A stretch of 64,000 bases of DNA, taken from Nocardia takedensis NBRC 100417 (GTDB lineage: Bacteria > Actinomycetota > Actinomycetes > Mycobacteriales > Mycobacteriaceae). Below are positions 31,412 through 40,494 of the stretch, piece by piece. Location of the stretch: contig NZ_BAGG01000032.1 of NCBI RefSeq assembly GCF_000308695.1, positions 1 through 64,000 on the forward strand, in the 5' to 3' direction. Under the pieces are notes generated by a model. That model searched no databases. It was not told the origin of the DNA and saw only the letters and a list, made by a program, of their open reading frames with translations. The position numbers and the translations under genes are program-made. Numbering within the stretch: the stretch's first letter is position 1; every line of letters begins with the position of its first letter.

Positions 31412-32644
31412 TCACAGCGGTTGGTCGGTATCGGCCAGACGGTCCGGATCGACCGGTTCGCCCGCGGCGATCAACTCCTTGACGCGGTCGGTGACATCCC
31501 AGACGTTGACGTTCATCCCCGCCAGCACCCGGTTGTCGCCGTCGAGCCAGAACGCCACGAATTCGCGGCCCGCCAGGTCACCGCGCACCACGACCCGCGC
31601 GTACTCGCCCGCGGCGGCGTAGCCGGTGTACTCCATCCCCAGGTCGTACTGGTCGGTGAAGAAGTAGGGGAGTCGGTCGTAGACGGCGTCGCCGCCGAGC
31701 ATGGTCGAGGCCGCCACCGCGGGCTGATTCAGCGCGTTGGCCCAGTGCTCGACCCGGATGCGCCTGCCCAGCGTCGGATGCCGTTGTTCGGCGATGTCGC
31801 CGATCGCGACGATGTCGGGGTCGCTGGTCGCCAGGCGCTCGTCGACCAGGACCCCGCCGTCCACCTCCAGGCCCGCGTCGGCGGCCAGATCGATATTCGG
31901 TCGCGCGCCCACCGCGATCAGGACGGCATTCGCCTCGACCGTGCTGCCGTCACCCAGGCGCAACCCGGTGGCGAGCATGGCCTCGCCTCCGTCGCGGGTG
32001 GTGATCTCCTCGACCGTCACCCCCAGGCGCAGGTCCACCTCGTGCTCGCGGTGCAGGTCGGCGAACACCGCACCCATCTCCGGGCCGAGCGCGCCCAGCA
32101 GCGGTTGTTCGGCCGATTCGACCACCGTGACCCGCAGCCCGGCCCCGCGCGCCGCCGCGGCCACCTCCAGTCCGATCCAGCCCGCGCCGATCACCGCGAG
32201 ACTGTCGTTCTGGCCGAACAGTTGCAGCAAGGTCTCGGAATCCTCGATGTTCCGGAGCGTGTACACGTTCGGCGAGTCCGCGCCCGGCAGATCCGGGCGG
32301 CGCGGGGTGGACCCGGTCGCCAACGCCAACTTGTCGTAGGGCAGCGTCGACCCGTCGGGCAACGTCACCGTCTTGGCCTCGCGGTCGATCGCCGTCACCG
32401 TCGTGCCCAACCGCAGATCCACCCGGTGATCGCGATACCACTGCGCCGGATCGACCGTGAAGTCGGCGAACTGCTTCTTGCCGAACAGATACTCCTTCGA
32501 CAACGGCGGCCGCTCGTAGGGCAGATGCTCCTCCGCGCCGATCACCGTCACCTCCCCCTCGAAGTCGTTGGCGCGCAAGGCTTCGGCGAGTTTGGCCGCG
32601 GCCAGACCCCCACCGACGACGACGAAACGAGGCTGCGAACTCAT
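31412..32644 (-). CDS. FAD-dependent NAD(P)H oxidoreductase, ferredoxin-reductase type
   Basis: The protein has 410 residues. FAD-binding [17 protein letters not shown], an NAD(P)-binding [21 protein letters not shown] (GxGxxG) and the second FAD motif [10 protein letters not shown] are present, and the end is a reductase C-terminal dimerisation domain ([22 protein letters not shown]). Such proteins pass electrons from NAD(P)H to [2Fe-2S] ferredoxins for P450s or dioxygenases, but no ferredoxin gene lies beside it. AAGGAG precedes ATG 32644. It diverges from the DsbA-like gene. Confidence 0.9.
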   Translation of the reverse strand: MSSQPRFVVVGGGLAAAKLAEALRANDFEGEVTVIGAEEHLPYERPPLSKEYLFGKKQFADFTVDPAQWYRDHRVDLRLGTTVTAIDREAKTVTLPDGSTLPYDKLALATGSTPRRPDLPGADSPNVYTLRNIEDSETLLQLFGQNDSLAVIGAGWIGLEVAAAARGAGLRVTVVESAEQPLLGALGPEMGAVFADLHREHEVDLRLGVTVEEITTRDGGEAMLATGLRLGDGSTVEANAVLIAVGARPNIDLAADAGLEVDGGVLVDERLATSDPDIVAIGDIAEQRHPTLGRRIRVEHWANALNQPAVAASTMLGGDAVYDRLPYFFTDQYDLGMEYTGYAAAGEYARVVVRGDLAGREFVAFWLDGDNRVLAGMNVNVWDVTDRVKELIAAGEPVDPDRLADTDQPL

Positions 32645-32824
32645 GGTCGGACTCCTTCGCGGAGGGGATGGATTCCTGGCACGAGCCTACTGTCACCGAC
32701 CCCGCGCGACCCCGGTTCGCGCGGACCGGGAACGAACCGCCGCGATCTGTGGTTGGTTCGAGTATCGGCGCGGGGTCACTCCCGCCCGAACACCGAACTT
32801 CGCGCAAAGTCGAGAGGAACCCCC

Positions 32825-33466
32825 GTGACCGACACGGCCGAGAAGAACGTCGCAGACTTCTGGTTCGACCCGCTGTGCCCCTGGTGCTGGATCACTTCCC
32901 GCTGGATTCTGGAGGTCGAGAAGGTCCGCGACATCGAGGCGCGTTTCCACGTCATGAGCCTGGCGGTGCTCAACGAGGGCCGCGACCTGCCCGAGCAGTA
33001 CCAAGCGCTGATGGCGATCGGCTGGGGCCCGGTCCGGGTCGCCATCGCCGCCGCCCAGCAGCACGGCGACAATGTGCTCGCCCCGCTCTACACGGCGATG
33101 GGCACCCGCATCCACGAGCGCAAGAGCGAATACGAGCGCGAGAACCGCGCCGACTCGCTGGCCGCCGTCATCGCCGACTCGCTCGCCGAACTCGGCCTGC
33201 CCGCCGAACTCGCCCAGGCCGCCGAGAGCACCGACTACGACGAGGCCCTGCGCGCCAGCCACCACGCGGGCATGGACAAGGTCGGCATGGACGTCGGCAC
33301 CCCGACCATCCACGTCAACGGCATCGCGTTCTTCGGACCGGTGCTCTCGCGCATCCCGCGCGGCGAGGACGCGGGCAGGGTGTGGGACGGCGTCGTCGCC
33401 CTGGCCTCCTACCCGCACTTCTTCGAGCTCAAGCGCAGCCGCGACGAAGACCCGTCCTTCGACTGA
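32825..33466 (+). CDS. DsbA-family thiol oxidoreductase, mycothiol-linked (Rv2466c-like)
   Basis: The protein has 213 residues. [18 protein letters not shown] carries the CPWC redox motif at ~20-23, followed by a helical insertion and the cis-Pro segment [19 protein letters not shown]. It has no signal peptide, so it acts in the cytoplasm. M. tuberculosis Rv2466c, its positional match, is a mycothiol-dependent reductase induced by oxidative stress; I infer the same chemistry. GTG 32825 follows GAGAGGA. A 14-bp hairpin separates it from the convergent M48 gene. Confidence 0.87.
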   Translation: MTDTAEKNVADFWFDPLCPWCWITSRWILEVEKVRDIEARFHVMSLAVLNEGRDLPEQYQALMAIGWGPVRVAIAAAQQHGDNVLAPLYTAMGTRIHERKSEYERENRADSLAAVIADSLAELGLPAELAQAAESTDYDEALRASHHAGMDKVGMDVGTPTIHVNGIAFFGPVLSRIPRGEDAGRVWDGVVALASYPHFFELKRSRDEDPSFD

Positions 33467-33474
33467 TCGCCCGA

Positions 33475-33506
33475 ACGGTGTGGCGGCGGACTCGCCGCCA
33501 CACCGT
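33475..33506. terminator. bidirectional hairpin terminator
   Basis: Perfect 14-bp arms (ACGGTGTGGCGGCG and its complement) with a GACT loop, nine bases after the DsbA-like stop and two before the M48 stop codon. Confidence 0.8.
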
Positions 33507-33508
33507 GC

Positions 33509-35365
33509 TCAGGGGCGAGCGGTGTCCGGCGGGTCGGCCTTCTCGTCGGCGTTTTTCGGTGCGGGGGCGTCGGTGGCCGACGGCCGGTCGGAGGTCGAGC
33601 TGTCCGGCCCGACGGTTCCGGCCGACTTCTCGGTGGACACCGGATTCGGCACGCTCGTCGGGATCGAGTCGGCCTCGGGTTCCTTCTCGGTGGCGGGTCG
33701 CTCGGCCGGAGGCGCTGAGCTCTCCGGAGTGGCGGGCGCGTCGTGCGGGGGCGTCGCGTCACGCGGAACTTCCGGCGGGCGACTGCCTGCTGCCGGGACG
33801 ATCGCCGGGTCGGTCCGGTGGGTGTCGGAGAGCGGATGCGGTCCGCTCTCTCTTGCCGGTCCGTTGGGATGGGGATGCGGACCGCTCCCATGTCCGAGTC
33901 CGCCGGGCGGGTGCGCTCCGGAGTGCTGCGCAGGTCCGCCGGAGAACGGTTGGCCGGGGCCGGTGTGCGGGCCGTGGCTTCCGGGCGGCGGGGAGTATCC
34001 GCCCTGCGGTCCGCCGAATCGCGGCAACGGACCGGTGTGGGGACCGACCGTGGGTGCACAGTACTGCCCAGGGAGGCCCGGTTGGCCGGGTTGCGGATGC
34101 GGTCCGCTGTGTCCGGTTCCGCCGGGATACGGCGGCGGGGCCGGATTTCCTCCGCCGAACTGGGGCAGTGGGCCGGTATGAGGTCCGTGGGCGGGGGAGG
34201 AGAAGCTGCCCTGCGGGCCGTGTACCCGGGGCAGCGGTCCGGTGTGCGGGCCGTCTCCACCCGGCTGCGGCCCGGACGATCCGAGGCCGCCCGGTGAGCC
34301 GTACTTGCCGGCGCCCGAAGGCGGCGGACCGCCGTAGCCGGGGAATCCGCCGGTGGGCAGGGCGGCGAGCGGCGCGGTCGGCCGCCAGAGCAGATTGCCG
34401 TGTTTGGTGCGGTCGCGCAGCGCCCACATGCGCCAGGTCAGTACCGGATGGCTGACCAGGCCGTTGTAGAGCCAGACGAAGAAGCCGCGTTCGGCCGGTG
34501 CCCGGTCGGCCATCTCGTCGAAGCCGACCAGCGCGTTGAGGTACTTGCCGCCGGCCAGGGTGTTCATCGCGCCGCGCGCGCCGCGGTGGTTGTAGCAGTA
34601 GCCGTGGTTGTCGGCGGTGTACTCCTGCGCGCGTCGCAGCGAACCGCCCAGGATCGGCAGGTACGGCACCACGTACATGCCGAGCCACCGCCAATAGGAG
34701 GCGTGGCCCGCGGCGATGTGGCCGACCTCGTGGCCGATGATGAACGCCAGCGCGTCGGGATCGCGTGCCGCGCCGCCGATCTCGAACAGGTCGCTGTTGA
34801 CGGCGACGAAGCGCCGGAAGCCGTGTCCGGAGGCGAAGGCGTTGATCGCGCCGTTGCCGAGCACCACGTACGCGTCGGGCGTCTTGGCCATCCCGAAGCG
34901 GTGGGCGGCCTCGGTGACCATGCGGTGCGCGTCGGGGAACTGGGTGGGGGTGATCCGGATGCCGCTGGTGCGCAGTTGCGCGAACAGCATGCCGCGTTGC
35001 AGCCACAGCAGCAGCGGGGCCAACAGCAGCGGCGCGGAGATCTGCAACGGGATCCACCCGGCCAGCGTCATGATCAGCCCGAGGACGAAGAACAGGCCCG
35101 TGATCACCACGATCACGGTGAGCAGCGGCACCTCCAGGGTGTGCCGGGCGGGCATGCCGAACGGTGACAGTCCGCGGACCTGCTGGATGGGGCCCGGCGG
35201 TTTCGGGCCGTAGATCGTGTCGGGTGACTGATAGCCGGGGAGCCAACCCGGCGGCCCGGCGGCCGGGTCCCACCCGGCCGGGTTGATCACCGGAGTCGAA
35301 CCCGTCGGCCCGCCACCGGAATCCGCGGTCATGAGCGAGGGATGCCGTTGGTCGTCGGACTGCAT
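33509..35365 (-). CDS. M48-type zinc metalloprotease with long Gly/Pro/His-rich tail
   Basis: The protein has about 618 residues. After a Pro/Gly-rich N-terminal ~70 residues come two membrane helices (LLTVIVVITGLFFVLGLIM, LLLAPLLLWL) and an M48 domain with the HExxH site FIIGHEVGHIAAGHASYW and a downstream Glu in RRAQEYTADNHGY. The last ~270 residues are low-complexity, with four copies of GPHTGP(L)P, then acidic/Ser/Thr sequence. M48 enzymes of the HtpX type remove damaged membrane proteins. The start is uncertain: ATG 35365 or ATG 35383, neither with a strong ribosome binding site. Confidence 0.82.
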   Translation of the reverse strand: MQSDDQRHPSLMTADSGGGPTGSTPVINPAGWDPAAGPPGWLPGYQSPDTIYGPKPPGPIQQVRGLSPFGMPARHTLEVPLLTVIVVITGLFFVLGLIMTLAGWIPLQISAPLLLAPLLLWLQRGMLFAQLRTSGIRITPTQFPDAHRMVTEAAHRFGMAKTPDAYVVLGNGAINAFASGHGFRRFVAVNSDLFEIGGAARDPDALAFIIGHEVGHIAAGHASYWRWLGMYVVPYLPILGGSLRRAQEYTADNHGYCYNHRGARGAMNTLAGGKYLNALVGFDEMADRAPAERGFFVWLYNGLVSHPVLTWRMWALRDRTKHGNLLWRPTAPLAALPTGGFPGYGGPPPSGAGKYGSPGGLGSSGPQPGGDGPHTGPLPRVHGPQGSFSSPAHGPHTGPLPQFGGGNPAPPPYPGGTGHSGPHPQPGQPGLPGQYCAPTVGPHTGPLPRFGGPQGGYSPPPGSHGPHTGPGQPFSGGPAQHSGAHPPGGLGHGSGPHPHPNGPARESGPHPLSDTHRTDPAIVPAAGSRPPEVPRDATPPHDAPATPESSAPPAERPATEKEPEADSIPTSVPNPVSTEKSAGTVGPDSSTSDRPSATDAPAPKNADEKADPPDTARP

Positions 35366-35415
35366 GGCAGGAACTCTATTCATTCCCCCGCCGTCGGCAT
35401 CCCGAGAGCGCCTGA

Positions 35416-35421
35416 CACAAT
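35416..35421 (+). promoter_or_regulatory. candidate -10 box, leaderless start of rpiB
   Basis: CACAAT ends seven bases before ATG 35429. Confidence 0.4.
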
Positions 35422-35428
35422 CGCTGCC

Positions 35429-35896
35429 ATGCGCGTATACCTGGGTGCCGACCATGCCGGTTTCGAGTTGAAGAATCTTGTCAAGGCCCATCTGGAAGAG
35501 GCGGGCCACGAGGTCGTCGACTGCGGCGCGCTCGAGTACGACGCGCTCGACGACTACCCGGCGTTCTGCATCGACGCCGCGCGCCGGACCGTCGCCGATC
35601 CGGGCAGCCTCGGACTGGTGTTCGGCGGCAGCGGCAACGGCGAGCAGATCGCCGCCAACAAGGTGCCGGGCGCTCGCTGCGCGCTTGCCTGGAGCGTGGA
35701 GACGGCCAAGTTGGCCCGCGAGCACAACAACGCGCAACTGATCGGCATCGGCGGCCGTATGCACAGCACCGACGAGGCCCTGGCCATCGTCGACGCGTTC
35801 GTCGCCACCCCGTGGTCGGGCGAGGAGCGCCACCAGCGCCGTATCGACATCCTGGCCGAGTACGAGAAGTCCGGCGTGGCCCCGGCGACCGTCTAG
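35429..35896 (+). CDS. rpiB: ribose-5-phosphate isomerase B
   Basis: The protein has 155 residues. MRVYLGADHAGFELK, DCGALEYDALDDYP and GLVFGGSGNGEQIAANKVPGARCALAW are the RpiB phosphate-binding and active-site parts; the Glu of GNGEQIAANK, rather than Cys, marks the actinobacterial type. It interconverts ribose- and ribulose-5-phosphate. It sits 11 bases before nei, as in M. tuberculosis (Rv2465c-Rv2464c), and probably shares a transcript. Confidence 0.95.
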   Translation: MRVYLGADHAGFELKNLVKAHLEEAGHEVVDCGALEYDALDDYPAFCIDAARRTVADPGSLGLVFGGSGNGEQIAANKVPGARCALAWSVETAKLAREHNNAQLIGIGGRMHSTDEALAIVDAFVATPWSGEERHQRRIDILAEYEKSGVAPATV

Positions 35897-35907
35897 GCGG
35901 CTGGACA

Positions 35908-36708
35908 ATGCCCGAAGGGCATACCCTGCACCGACTGGCCCGCTTGCACGAGCGACGCTTCGCCGGGTCGGTGGTGCGGGTGTCGAGTCCGCAGGGGCGA
36001 TTCGCCGACGGCGCCGCCTCGGTCGACGGACAGGTGCTCGAGCGCTCCGAGGCGCACGGCAAACATCTGCTGCACCACTACGCGTCCGGGGCGACCGTGC
36101 ACGTCCACCTGGGGCTCTACGGCAAGTTCTACGACGCCGAACTGCCGATGGGCGAGCCGATCGGGCAGGTCAGGATGCGCATGGTCGGCGGGTCCGGTTT
36201 CGGCACCGATCTGCGCGGACCGGCCGCCTGCGAGGTGCTGACGCCGCCGGAGGTCGAGGCGCTGACCGACCGGTTGGGCGCCGACCCGTTGCGCGGGGAC
36301 GCCGATCCCGCACGGGCCTTCCAGCGGATCACGCGCTCGCGCAGGGCGATCGGAGCGCTGCTGATGGATCAGTCGGTGATCGCGGGCGTGGGCAACGTGT
36401 ACCGGGCCGAAGTGCTGTTCCGGCACGAGATCTCGCCGTATCGCCCGGGAACCTCCCTGGAAGCCGCACTGTGGCAGGCCCTCTGGGACGACTTGGTCGA
36501 CCTGATGCCGGTCGGAGTCGCCACCGGGCGAATGCATGTCGTGCGTCCCGAACACGATCACGGCGAACCGTCCTACGCCCCCGACCGCCCCAGGACCTAC
36601 GTCTACCGCCGCGCGGGCGCGGCCTGCCGGATCTGCGGGTCGACGGTCCTGCACGCGGTCATGGAGGGGCGCAACCTGTTCTGGTGCCCCGGCTGTCAAC
36701 CGGACTGA
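35908..36708 (+). CDS. nei: DNA glycosylase/AP lyase, Fpg/Nei family
   Basis: The protein has 266 residues. It begins MPEGHTLHRLA (Pro2 nucleophile, Glu3), has the helix-two-turn-helix AIGALLMDQSVIAGVGNVYRAEVLFRHEISP and ends with a zinc finger CRICGS...CPGCQ. It excises oxidised bases. MPEGHT is the Nei-type start, rather than MPELPE of MutM. It follows rpiB directly with ATG 35908. Confidence 0.93.
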   Translation: MPEGHTLHRLARLHERRFAGSVVRVSSPQGRFADGAASVDGQVLERSEAHGKHLLHHYASGATVHVHLGLYGKFYDAELPMGEPIGQVRMRMVGGSGFGTDLRGPAACEVLTPPEVEALTDRLGADPLRGDADPARAFQRITRSRRAIGALLMDQSVIAGVGNVYRAEVLFRHEISPYRPGTSLEAALWQALWDDLVDLMPVGVATGRMHVVRPEHDHGEPSYAPDRPRTYVYRRAGAACRICGSTVLHAVMEGRNLFWCPGCQPD

Positions 36709-36753
36709 CGCCGAAGCCCCCTTCTCCGAGTGCGGATGCCCCGCGTCGCGATC

Positions 36754-37710
36754 TCAGCCCGCGACCGCGGCGTCGATCTCCGGCTCGTCGGAATCCGAGA
36801 ACGCGAACCGCCGTCCGCCCGCCGTCTTGGCGGTGTACATCGCCCGGTCGGCGCGACGCAGCAGATCGGTGAAATCGCAGGGGGACCCCGGTGCGGTGTG
36901 CGCGGTGCCGACACTCGCCGAGACCGGCACGGGACCCGCCGTCGACCACACCGGGTCGCGCAGCGCGTGCACGATCTTGTGCGAGATCTCCATCAGCGTG
37001 TGCGCGTCGCGGTTGACCGCGAGCACGAATTCGTCACCGCCGTAACGGCAGATCACCGTGTCGGAGGGGCAGATCTCCTTGAGCCGCTTGGCCAATTCGA
37101 CCAACACCTCGTCGCCGACCGCGTGCCCGTAGCCGTCGTTGATCTGCTTGAACCTGTCCAGGTCGATCAGCAGCAGGCCGACGTGGCTGGTCGGGTCGGC
37201 CGCCATCCGGCGCACCCTGTCCTGCAACAGCGTGCGGTTGGCCAGATCGGTGAGCGCGTCGTGGGTGGCCTCGTGCCGCAGTCGATGTTGCAGCGCCGCG
37301 ATCTCCTGGACCCGCAGCGAGACCTTGGCGGTCATGTTCTGCTCCTGCTGGGCCAGCGCGCGTTCCTGGAGGGCCTGGGCGTAGCTGTCGATGGCCTGGC
37401 TGGCCACGAACGGCCAGCGGGTGGCCACCAGCGAACCCGGCCTGCCGGAGGGGAAACCGAGCAGCCAGCGGCTCGCCTGGGCCAGCATGCGGGTGCGCTC
37501 GAAAGGGGGATCGGCCAGCAGCGCGCCGAGTTCGCGGGCGGCGGGGACCGGGAAGGGCTCGAAACGCGCGAGATCGAGCAGGCACTGGACGACCTGGACC
37601 AGGACCGGCTCCAACTGCTGCGGAGTCGTGTGCGAACCGGGCTCCGCGCAGACCGCGCGTGCCCAGGCGCGCGCCATCGCGGCGACGGGCGGATCGGTGT
37701 CGGCAGACAT
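36754..37710 (-). CDS. diguanylate cyclase (GGDEF domain)
   Basis: The protein has 318 residues. An N-terminal helical ~150 residues ends in a coiled coil (ALQERALAQQEQNMTAKVSLRVQEIAALQHRLRHEATHDALTDLANR); the GGDEF domain follows with LLLIDLDRFKQINDGYGHAVGDEVLVELA and RYGGDEF. The active site is intact, so cyclic di-GMP synthesis is likely. No RxxD inhibitory site stands before GGDEF (the place reads PSDT). No membrane helix or known sensor is visible. ATG 37710 and in-frame GTG 37719 are both possible. Confidence 0.9.
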   Translation of the reverse strand: MSADTDPPVAAMARAWARAVCAEPGSHTTPQQLEPVLVQVVQCLLDLARFEPFPVPAARELGALLADPPFERTRMLAQASRWLLGFPSGRPGSLVATRWPFVASQAIDSYAQALQERALAQQEQNMTAKVSLRVQEIAALQHRLRHEATHDALTDLANRTLLQDRVRRMAADPTSHVGLLLIDLDRFKQINDGYGHAVGDEVLVELAKRLKEICPSDTVICRYGGDEFVLAVNRDAHTLMEISHKIVHALRDPVWSTAGPVPVSASVGTAHTAPGSPCDFTDLLRRADRAMYTAKTAGGRRFAFSDSDEPEIDAAVAG

Positions 37711-38232
37711 CGCGCTCACCCGACCGGGTCGACGTCGGCACCCTGCCCCGTGCGAGCACAGGGACCGGTTTCACCCCGATCACTACTGCTATGCGGTTGG
37801 GTCCACCGTGGTTGGTGCACGTTCACCGCCCCCTTTCCAGATACCCCCGTCCGGCAAAAAGGATCCTAGCAAGCCACCCGGCACTGAAAAACGCCGTTTC
37901 ACAACGAGTTTTCGACGCCCGACGAATGGCGATCGGTTGTGTGATCGTTCCGGGACCCCCGGTGTTACACATCAATCCCGGTTCGCCGGACGTTCGCGCG
38001 GTGACATGCCAGAAGTATGCCCGAAATCGGATGAATCCGCCGCTCGACGGCGGTTTTCGAAGCCGCGGCCGACCGCGCGATCCCCCCGGACGTGGCGAAG
38101 TCGGTCGGATCCGCGGGGGAGTGACCTGTGACACAGTCGTCCGAGCAGGGGGCGATTGGCATTTTCGGTGGCGCATTCGGTACAGTCGGTGCGCACACGA
38201 CATCGTGGCGATCCCATCGGTGTCGTATGCCT
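37711..38232. other. intergenic region before the tRNA genes
   Basis: About 520 bases with lower GC than the flanks and short A-rich runs (37855-37910). No open frame here has a ribosome binding site or family resemblance. It probably holds the promoters of the diguanylate cyclase gene and of the tRNA pair, but I could not fix their elements. Confidence 0.35.
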
Positions 38233-38306
<74 letters not shown>

Positions 38307-38350
38307 CACACGAGTTCATCCTCGCCGAGGCCATCGGCCGACGAGGGCCA

Positions 38351-38424
38351 CGGGGTGTAGCGCAGCTTGGTAGCGCATCCGCTTTGGGAGCGGAGGGTCG
38401 CAGGTTCAAATCCTGTCACCCCGA
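38351..38424 (+). tRNA. tRNA-Pro (anticodon TGG), integration target
   Basis: Acceptor CGGGGTG pairs with CACCCCG, anticodon stem TCCGC/GCGGA with loop TTTGGGA (TGG at 38385-38387), T arm CAGG-TTCAAAT-CCTG. No CCA is encoded. From the anticodon stem onward the gene is identical to the repeat at the far end of the mobile element, so the element restored the tRNA on insertion. Confidence 0.96.
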
Positions 38425-38438
38425 CAGTCTTTCGCGGA
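38381..38438 (+). repeat. attachment site, left (attL), 58-bp direct repeat
   Basis: Identical to 44452-44509 over all 58 bases. It covers tRNA-Pro from the anticodon stem to its 3' end (44 bases) plus 14 bases beyond. The flanking bases differ on both sides. Confidence 0.95.
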
Positions 38439-38529
38439 GCGCGGCCCAGGTCAGGGGCCTTCGCCCGTTCTTCGGCAACATTGCCGGATAGCCGTTCGCT
38501 ACCGGATTTGACCGCGATTCGCCGGTGTC

Positions 38530-38541
38530 TATCGCACGTAG
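38530..38541 (+). repeat. candidate integrase arm site, left copy
   Basis: TATCGCACGTAG occurs here and at 44392-44403, near each end of the element and in the same orientation. Arm-type binding sites for the integrase are a reasonable guess. Confidence 0.35.
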
Positions 38542-38562
38542 ATCGCACGGCCGGACCACGTT

Positions 38563-38755
38563 TGGCCCTGGTCAGTGGTGGCCTGCGCATGACGGGGGCT
38601 GGCTACCCGCCTGCCCCATAGGGCCTGCCCGTCACGCGCAGAGGCTCGCAGGTCAAGGGTGGCCCTTGGGCCATCGGCGTGCCGACGCGACTTGTCGCGC
38701 CCTTGAGGTGTGAGGGGCGCGGGATCACAATGCAGGCCACCACAGACCAGGGCCA
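38563..38755. repeat. nested inverted-repeat structure at the left end of the element
   Basis: Outer arms 38563-38586 and 38732-38755 are complementary at 23 of 24 positions. Inside are 38585-38596 with 38628-38639 (11 of 12), TGGCCC/GGGCCA (38660-38673), CGGC/GCCG (38675-38684) and CGCGA/TCGCG (38686-38699). No protein is encoded. The region could be a single-strand origin, a transfer or replication site, or a structured RNA. Confidence 0.6.
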
Positions 38756-38793
38756 CGCGACCGGAGGTCGCGAGGATAGCCGCGCGGAGACGG

Positions 38794-39396
38794 TTACTTC
38801 GATGGCTCGCGCGGGAAGTTCTGAAGTGCATGATTGAGCATGTCCACTACTGCCTGATTTGAGCGTTCGCGTATGGCCTCGATTTCGTCTGCGGTTTCGC
38901 GAAGCTGACCAGGGGTCACGCTCTTACTGAGCTTGCTGATGCTCGTTGCGGTCGCGAAGTTCTCGTTGGTCACTGTGATCATGCGCTCCTGCAAGGTGTC
39001 GTCCGAGGTCAGCAGCCGAGCTGACAGCGCCGCGCTAAGAACATCGTTGGTCGCGGGCTGGAGCTTGTTCAGGTTGTGCAGCGTTAGTTGTGTTCGATAG
39101 CTGCCACGGATGTTTCCGGGTTCGTTCGTCTCGATCGCCTCGGCCAGCGCCCGGGCCATCTGTGCGGCCATATTGGCATGGGTGCCACACGCACTGACCT
39201 GAAACGAAAGTGCGACCACCGCATCACCCAGGCTGCGTGTGTGCTCGTTGTCCTTGTCGTGACGCCACCGCTCCTCGGCCCGCTGGTAGGTCGCCTCTGC
39301 GAGCTTGAGAGATGCGCTTGACCGTTTGAGCGTCAGGACGTTGAAAATGGTTGCTGCGACTAGGGCAGCCACGCCAACGATGACCGTTCCGGACAT
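38794..39396 (-). CDS. membrane-anchored protein of unknown function, element cargo
   Basis: The protein has 200 residues. One N-terminal helix (SGTVIVGVAALVAATIFNVLTL) anchors a helical, charged domain (SASLKLAEATYQRAEERWRHDKDNEH...ETADEIEAIRERSNQAVVDMLNHAL). It contains more Asn, Lys, Ile and Thr than neighbouring genes, and its third codon positions are less GC-rich, consistent with recent transfer. No ribosome binding site precedes the ATG. I do not recognise a family; it lies between the structured left end and the GntR gene. Confidence 0.6.
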   Translation of the reverse strand: MSGTVIVGVAALVAATIFNVLTLKRSSASLKLAEATYQRAEERWRHDKDNEHTRSLGDAVVALSFQVSACGTHANMAAQMARALAEAIETNEPGNIRGSYRTQLTLHNLNKLQPATNDVLSAALSARLLTSDDTLQERMITVTNENFATATSISKLSKSVTPGQLRETADEIEAIRERSNQAVVDMLNHALQNFPREPSK

Positions 39397-39611
39397 GGCG
39401 CAAACTTACAGCGTTGCCTCACGAGAAGCTATGTGGCAAGCGAGCGAAGCCCGTGCGGCAGCTCGTATGTGAGTCGACCGGAGTAGGGCGCCGACGATAT
39501 CGGCTCGACAGGACCCAGTTCGCGCCCTGGCGGCGATCCCATCCGCCGACGCACCGCCGCGCCGGTGCCCGACGAGGTACGAGGAGGGTGCCGTTGCGTG
39601 GCGTGCGCGGC

Positions 39612-39630
39612 GGCGGCGCGGAGCGCCGCC
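39612..39630. terminator. GC-rich hairpin downstream of the GntR gene
   Basis: GGCGGCGC-GGA-GCGCCGCC, perfect 8-bp stem, 60 bases after the GntR stop. The stretch 39397-39689 around it has no supported gene; a TAGGAT -10-like box on the minus strand lies near 39643-39648. Confidence 0.45.
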
Positions 39631-39689
39631 GGGGCGCTCTTGATCCTATATAGCTGAATTCGGCAACAACCTCGGTACGAGACCTGCGC

Positions 39690-40427
39690 CTAGTCGATCG
39701 GGTACTCGGCGCTGAGTTCGCGGTCACGGCCGAGGAAGTCGACGGCGTACTCGGTCGGGTTGCCGTCCTGGTCCCAGTAGAGGTTCGTCATGGTGAGGCA
39801 GTCGGTTCCGGTCTCAAGTCCGAGCAGGTTGGCGACATCGGCCGGTGCGGGCTGGAGTGCGATTACGTCGCGGCGGCGAACCGCTCGGCGTCCTGTGCGT
39901 TCCTCGATCAGGCCGAAGGTCATCTTCGGAAGCGGGGCCGTGGACAGGAGTTCGGGTGCGGCTTCGGCCAGTTCGCCCGGAAGCCATGACGTCGAGACGG
40001 TGACCACTCCGCGGTCATCGCGGTAGACGCGGCGGCGTGCGACCGCTGTCGAACCTTCGGGCAGTGACAACGCTTCGGTGACGGTCGAATCCGCGTCGAC
40101 CAGGGCTGAACTGACTACCTCGACCGTTTCGTTCGGGCGGTAGCCGTTGCCGGTCGCCCGGAACATCTGGAGACGGTCGGGGCCGGTCGTCTGCTTGTGC
40201 GCGATGGAGACGAACGTGCCCTGGTTGTTGCTCTGGACGTAGCCTTCCGCGCGTAGCTGCGCGATGGCCTTCGCTGCGGTGGCGGAAGCGACCTGCCAGC
40301 CCTGCGAAATTTCGATGACGGACGGTAGCTTTGTGCCCTCGGTCAGCTCGCCGTTCCTGATCTGGACTCGGAAGTGCTCCGCGATCTGCATGTAGGCGGG
40401 CGCGGGCCGGTCCACTGTCGGCGACAT
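39690..40427 (-). CDS. GntR-family regulator with UTRA domain, element control protein
   Basis: The protein has 245 residues. An N-terminal GntR winged helix (PAYMQIAEHFRVQIRNGELTEGTKLPSVIEISQGWQVASATAAKAIAQLRAEGYV) is followed by a UTRA ligand domain (STAVARRRVYRDDRGVVTVSTSWLPGELAEAAPELL). KorSA of pSAM2 is the model: a GntR repressor that silences replication and transfer genes. GGAGG lies upstream of ATG 40427. Three palindrome-like sites sit in the divergent promoter region, so autorepression and repression of the rep operon are likely. Confidence 0.88.
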   Translation of the reverse strand: MSPTVDRPAPAYMQIAEHFRVQIRNGELTEGTKLPSVIEISQGWQVASATAAKAIAQLRAEGYVQSNNQGTFVSIAHKQTTGPDRLQMFRATGNGYRPNETVEVVSSALVDADSTVTEALSLPEGSTAVARRRVYRDDRGVVTVSTSWLPGELAEAAPELLSTAPLPKMTFGLIEERTGRRAVRRRDVIALQPAPADVANLLGLETGTDCLTMTNLYWDQDGNPTEYAVDFLGRDRELSAEYPID

Positions 40428-40445
40428 GGGAAATACCTCCTGGCA

Positions 40446-40465
40446 TTCGCGTGCTAGCTGACGAA
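40446..40465. promoter_or_regulatory. candidate GntR operator O1
   Basis: TTCGCGTGCTAGCTGACGAA, 18 of 20 identical to O3 at 40524. It lies 19 bases upstream of the GntR start codon, where it could block that gene. Confidence 0.6.
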
Positions 40466-40494
40466 CCAGTCTATCAACTGCGGTTTCATCCCCC

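Noticed and set aside
39414..39653. A 79-codon plus-strand frame in the element
   Set aside because: Arg/Gly-rich, no ribosome binding site and it spans a hairpin; treated as noncoding.
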